Source of the DNA: Elusimicrobiota bacterium
GTDB lineage: Bacteria; Elusimicrobiota; Elusimicrobia; Elusimicrobiales; Elusimicrobiaceae
NCBI GenBank assembly: GCA_031258375.1
Contig: JAIRMX010000219.1
Span: 1 to 6,039, forward strand
Length of the DNA stretch: 6,039 nucleotides
Direction of reading: 5' to 3'
The first letter of the stretch is position 1. Each line of letters begins with the position of its first letter. Both the position numbers and the translations under genes were made by a program. Below the pieces are notes generated by a model. That model searched no databases. It worked only from the letters and a program-made list of their open reading frames with translations, and was not told where the DNA came from. Shown here piece after piece: positions 4,661 through 6,039 of this stretch.

Positions 4661-5406
4661 TGCGGATCGATATTATTACCCTGTTTCCGGAAGTGGTTGA
4701 AGCGTCGCTTTCAAGCAGTATAACGGGACGCGCAAGGGAGAAGGGGATAATAAAAATATCTTTCCAAAATCCGAGAGAATTTGCAAAAGATAAGCACAAA
4801 ACCGTTGACGACAGGCCTTACGGCGGCGGGCCGGGTATGCTGATGAAAGCCGAACCGCTTTATAAGTCTGTCAAAAAACTAAGGAATAAAAATTCCTTAG
4901 TCATATTGACAAGCCCCCGCGGCAGAATATTTAATCAGAGCCTTGCAAAAAAATTGGCGGCGGAAAAACATTTAATATTTGTATGCGGACATTATGAGGG
5001 CGTAGACGCGAGAATCTGCCGCGAAATTGACCTTGAAATTTCTTTAGGCGATTTTATTATAACCGGCGGCGAACTTGCCGCATGCGTTATGATAGACGCT
5101 GTAACGCGGCTGCAGGACGGCACGTTTAAAAAAAAGGACGTAACTTCAAACGAAAGTTTTGAAAATAGTTTGCTGGAAGCGCCGCAGTACACAAGGCCGG
5201 AAGTTTGGCGCGGCCGCAAAGTGCCCGCCGTGCTGCTTAGCGGCAACCATAAAGAAATCGAAAATTGGAAGTTAAAAGAGGCCGTTAAAATAACGAAAAA
5301 ATTGAGGCCTGATATGCTTGATAATAGACCTCTCAAAACAAGCGGCGCAAATAAACGCGCAGGGATTATCCCTAAAAAGAAATACGAGGAGAAAAAGAAG
5401 TTATGA
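4660..5406 (+). CDS. trmD: tRNA (guanine-N1)-methyltransferase
   Basis: TrmD methylates N1 of G37 next to the anticodon, using S-adenosylmethionine bound in a deep trefoil knot, and so prevents frameshifting. The 248 residues match the family. Signatures are TLFPE (7-11), VDDRPYGGGPGMLMKAEP (49-66), SPRGRIFNQ (85-93), CGHYEGVDARI (109-119), the knot segment ISLGDFIITGGELAA (127-141) and the C-terminal LEAPQYTRPEVW plus VLLSGNH (172-197). Arg150 matches the catalytic Arg154 of E. coli. Fifteen residues later, where E. coli has Asp169, this protein has Glu165 in NESF, and the usual GVLG stretch after the Arg is replaced by DGTFKKK. The tail is Lys-rich. It overlaps khpA by 1 nt and rplS by 4 nt (ATGA), so translation is probably coupled. 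Confidence 0.96.
   Translation: MRIDIITLFPEVVEASLSSSITGRAREKGIIKISFQNPREFAKDKHKTVDDRPYGGGPGMLMKAEPLYKSVKKLRNKNSLVILTSPRGRIFNQSLAKKLAAEKHLIFVCGHYEGVDARICREIDLEISLGDFIITGGELAACVMIDAVTRLQDGTFKKKDVTSNESFENSLLEAPQYTRPEVWRGRKVPAVLLSGNHKEIENWKLKEAVKITKKLRPDMLDNRPLKTSGANKRAGIIPKKKYEEKKKL
4878..4901. repeat. Perfect inverted repeat inside trmD
   Basis: ACTAAGGAAT (4878-4887) and ATTCCTTAGT (4892-4901) form a perfect 10-bp stem with an AAAA loop, in frame within codons for residues 73-81. It lacks a T tail, so it is not an obvious terminator. Confidence 0.8.
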
Positions 5407-5864
5407 ACATAGTTGACATAGAGAAACAGCAGTTAAAAAAAGACATCCCCGATTTTAAAGCGGGCGATACCGTGAGAGTATCGGTAAAAGTCGTTGAAGG
5501 CGACAGCGAAAGAATACAGAATTTTGACGGCGTCGTCATAGCGCGGCGCGGCGGAGGAATAAGCGAAAGTTTTACCGTGCGCAAAATTTCTTTCGGCGTC
5601 GGCGTGGAACGCATTTTCCCTTTGCATTCGCCGAGAATAGAGAAAATCGCCGTTCTTAAATCAGGAAAAGTAAGAAGAGCTAAGCTCAATTATTTAAAGA
5701 ATCTTTCCGGCAAAGCGGCAAGATTGCGGGAAAAGGCAAAGCTTACCCCCGGTTCTGAAACTGCGGTTGAAACGGTTACGTCTGAAAACGTGGCTCCCAT
5801 TCCGCTAAAGGAAGAAGTTTCCCTTACTGATACCGCGGCGGAGCAATCGGCCGAAACCAAATAA
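5403..5864 (+). CDS. rplS: 50S ribosomal protein L19 with an extended acidic tail
   Basis: L19 sits at the interface of the two ribosomal subunits. Residues 1-112 form a standard L19: DIPDFKAGDTVRVSVKVVEG (14-33), RIQNFDGVVIARRGGGISE (37-55), FTVRKISFGVGVER (57-70) and the basic RRAKLNYLKNLSGKAARLRE (91-110). A tail of about 40 residues (113-153), rich in Glu, Thr, Ala and Val, follows; usual L19 proteins stop near 115-120. The ATG overlaps the trmD stop (ATGA), with GAGGAG at 5386-5391 as a somewhat distant ribosome site (11 nt). Last gene of the operon, followed by a hairpin terminator. Confidence 0.96.
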   Translation: MNIVDIEKQQLKKDIPDFKAGDTVRVSVKVVEGDSERIQNFDGVVIARRGGGISESFTVRKISFGVGVERIFPLHSPRIEKIAVLKSGKVRRAKLNYLKNLSGKAARLREKAKLTPGSETAVETVTSENVAPIPLKEEVSLTDTAAEQSAETK

Positions 5865-5881
5865 AAATTATTATCGTTATG

Positions 5882-5914
5882 ACAAAACGTTCCCGCTACG
5901 CGTGAACGTTTTGT
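5882..5914 (+). terminator. Terminator of the rpsP-rplS operon
   Basis: An 11-bp perfect stem pairs ACAAAACGTTC (5882-5892) with 5904-5914 around an 11-nt loop. The descending arm contains TTTT and is followed by TATTGTCTTT, an imperfect T-rich tail. It begins 17 nt after the rplS stop codon. The matching A-rich left arm would allow some activity in both directions. Confidence 0.8.
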
Positions 5915-5928
5915 TATTGTCTTTAGAA

Positions 5929-5951
5929 AACCCTGAGCTAGGCGCAGGGTT
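5929..5951. repeat. Hairpin, possible intergenic repeat element
   Basis: AACCCTG (5929-5935) and CAGGGTT (5945-5951) make a 7-bp stem with a 9-nt loop (AGCTAGGCG). The form CCCTGAGC...AGGGTT resembles short interspersed palindromes known from many genomes, but only one copy is in the window. Confidence 0.45.
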
Positions 5952-5995
5952 CAGTAAAGGTTTCACCGATGAGGCGGACAAAAAAACTCCTTTTC

Positions 5996-6001
5996 TATAA
6001 T
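5996..6001 (+). promoter_or_regulatory. Weak candidate promoter for a gene beyond the window
   Basis: A perfect TATAAT lies at 5996-6001. The nearest -35-like match is CGGACA at 5975-5980, with a short 15-nt spacer. A hairpin with 9 pairs including one G-T (6003-6011 with 6021-6029) lies at the expected transcript start. The target gene is not visible. Confidence 0.25.
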
Positions 6002-6039
6002 AAGATTGCGGCCTAAGAAACTGCAATCTAAAAACAAAA

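Noticed and set aside
6003..6029. Terminator or tRNA fragment at the right end
   Set aside because: The hairpin has no T run on either strand at the right place, and no acceptor or T-arm pattern of a tRNA can be made from it.

Overview
The window looks like chromosomal DNA of a moderate-to-low GC bacterium. All complete genes are on the + strand, codon use is rich in ATA, AAA and GAA, and promoters are of the sigma-70/sigma-A type. The mix of a kinase-free PASTA protein between fmt and rpe, an rpsP-KH-trmD-rplS translation operon and ankyrin/toxin-antitoxin cargo suggests Elusimicrobiota (Elusimicrobium/Endomicrobium-like). That taxonomic guess rests on recalled gene order and general look, not on a search, so it is held with low-to-moderate confidence.

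Layout. (1) 1-408: the 3' end of an ankyrin-repeat gene, closed by a strong intrinsic terminator (426-466). (2) 459-1418: an accessory island. It holds a consensus promoter, a BrnT-type toxin (552-836) and a BrnA-type ribbon-helix-helix antitoxin (841-1050). Next come two covarying nested palindromes with a decayed third half-copy (about 1079-1235), then a second copy of the promoter-upstream segment. The toxin-antitoxin module is therefore bracketed by two imperfect direct repeats (459-523 and 1291-1361), each ending in the -35 box of a promoter. (3) 1419-4068: fmt, a membrane-anchored PASTA protein, and rpe, tightly packed behind the second promoter. (4) 4168-5864: rpsP, khpA (KH protein), trmD and rplS. 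Junctions are a 19-nt gap, a 1-nt overlap and a 4-nt overlap, and a hairpin terminator follows (5882-5914). (5) 5915-6039: non-coding, with two further hairpins and a weak promoter-like sequence.

The housekeeping genes serve translation: Fmt makes the formylated initiator tRNA, S16 and L19 are ribosomal proteins, TrmD makes m1G37 in tRNA, and KhpA is a small RNA-binding protein. Rpe belongs to the pentose phosphate pathway, and the PASTA protein probably acts at the cell envelope. rimM, usually between the KH gene and trmD, is absent here.

I found no clearly new multi-gene system. The points most worth a second look are the duplicated promoter segment around brnTA, the predicted leaderless toxin mRNA beside a well-initiated antitoxin, the compensatory changes in the paired palindromes, the missing rimM, and a TrmD with Glu at the usual catalytic Asp position plus a perfect 10-bp hairpin inside its gene.
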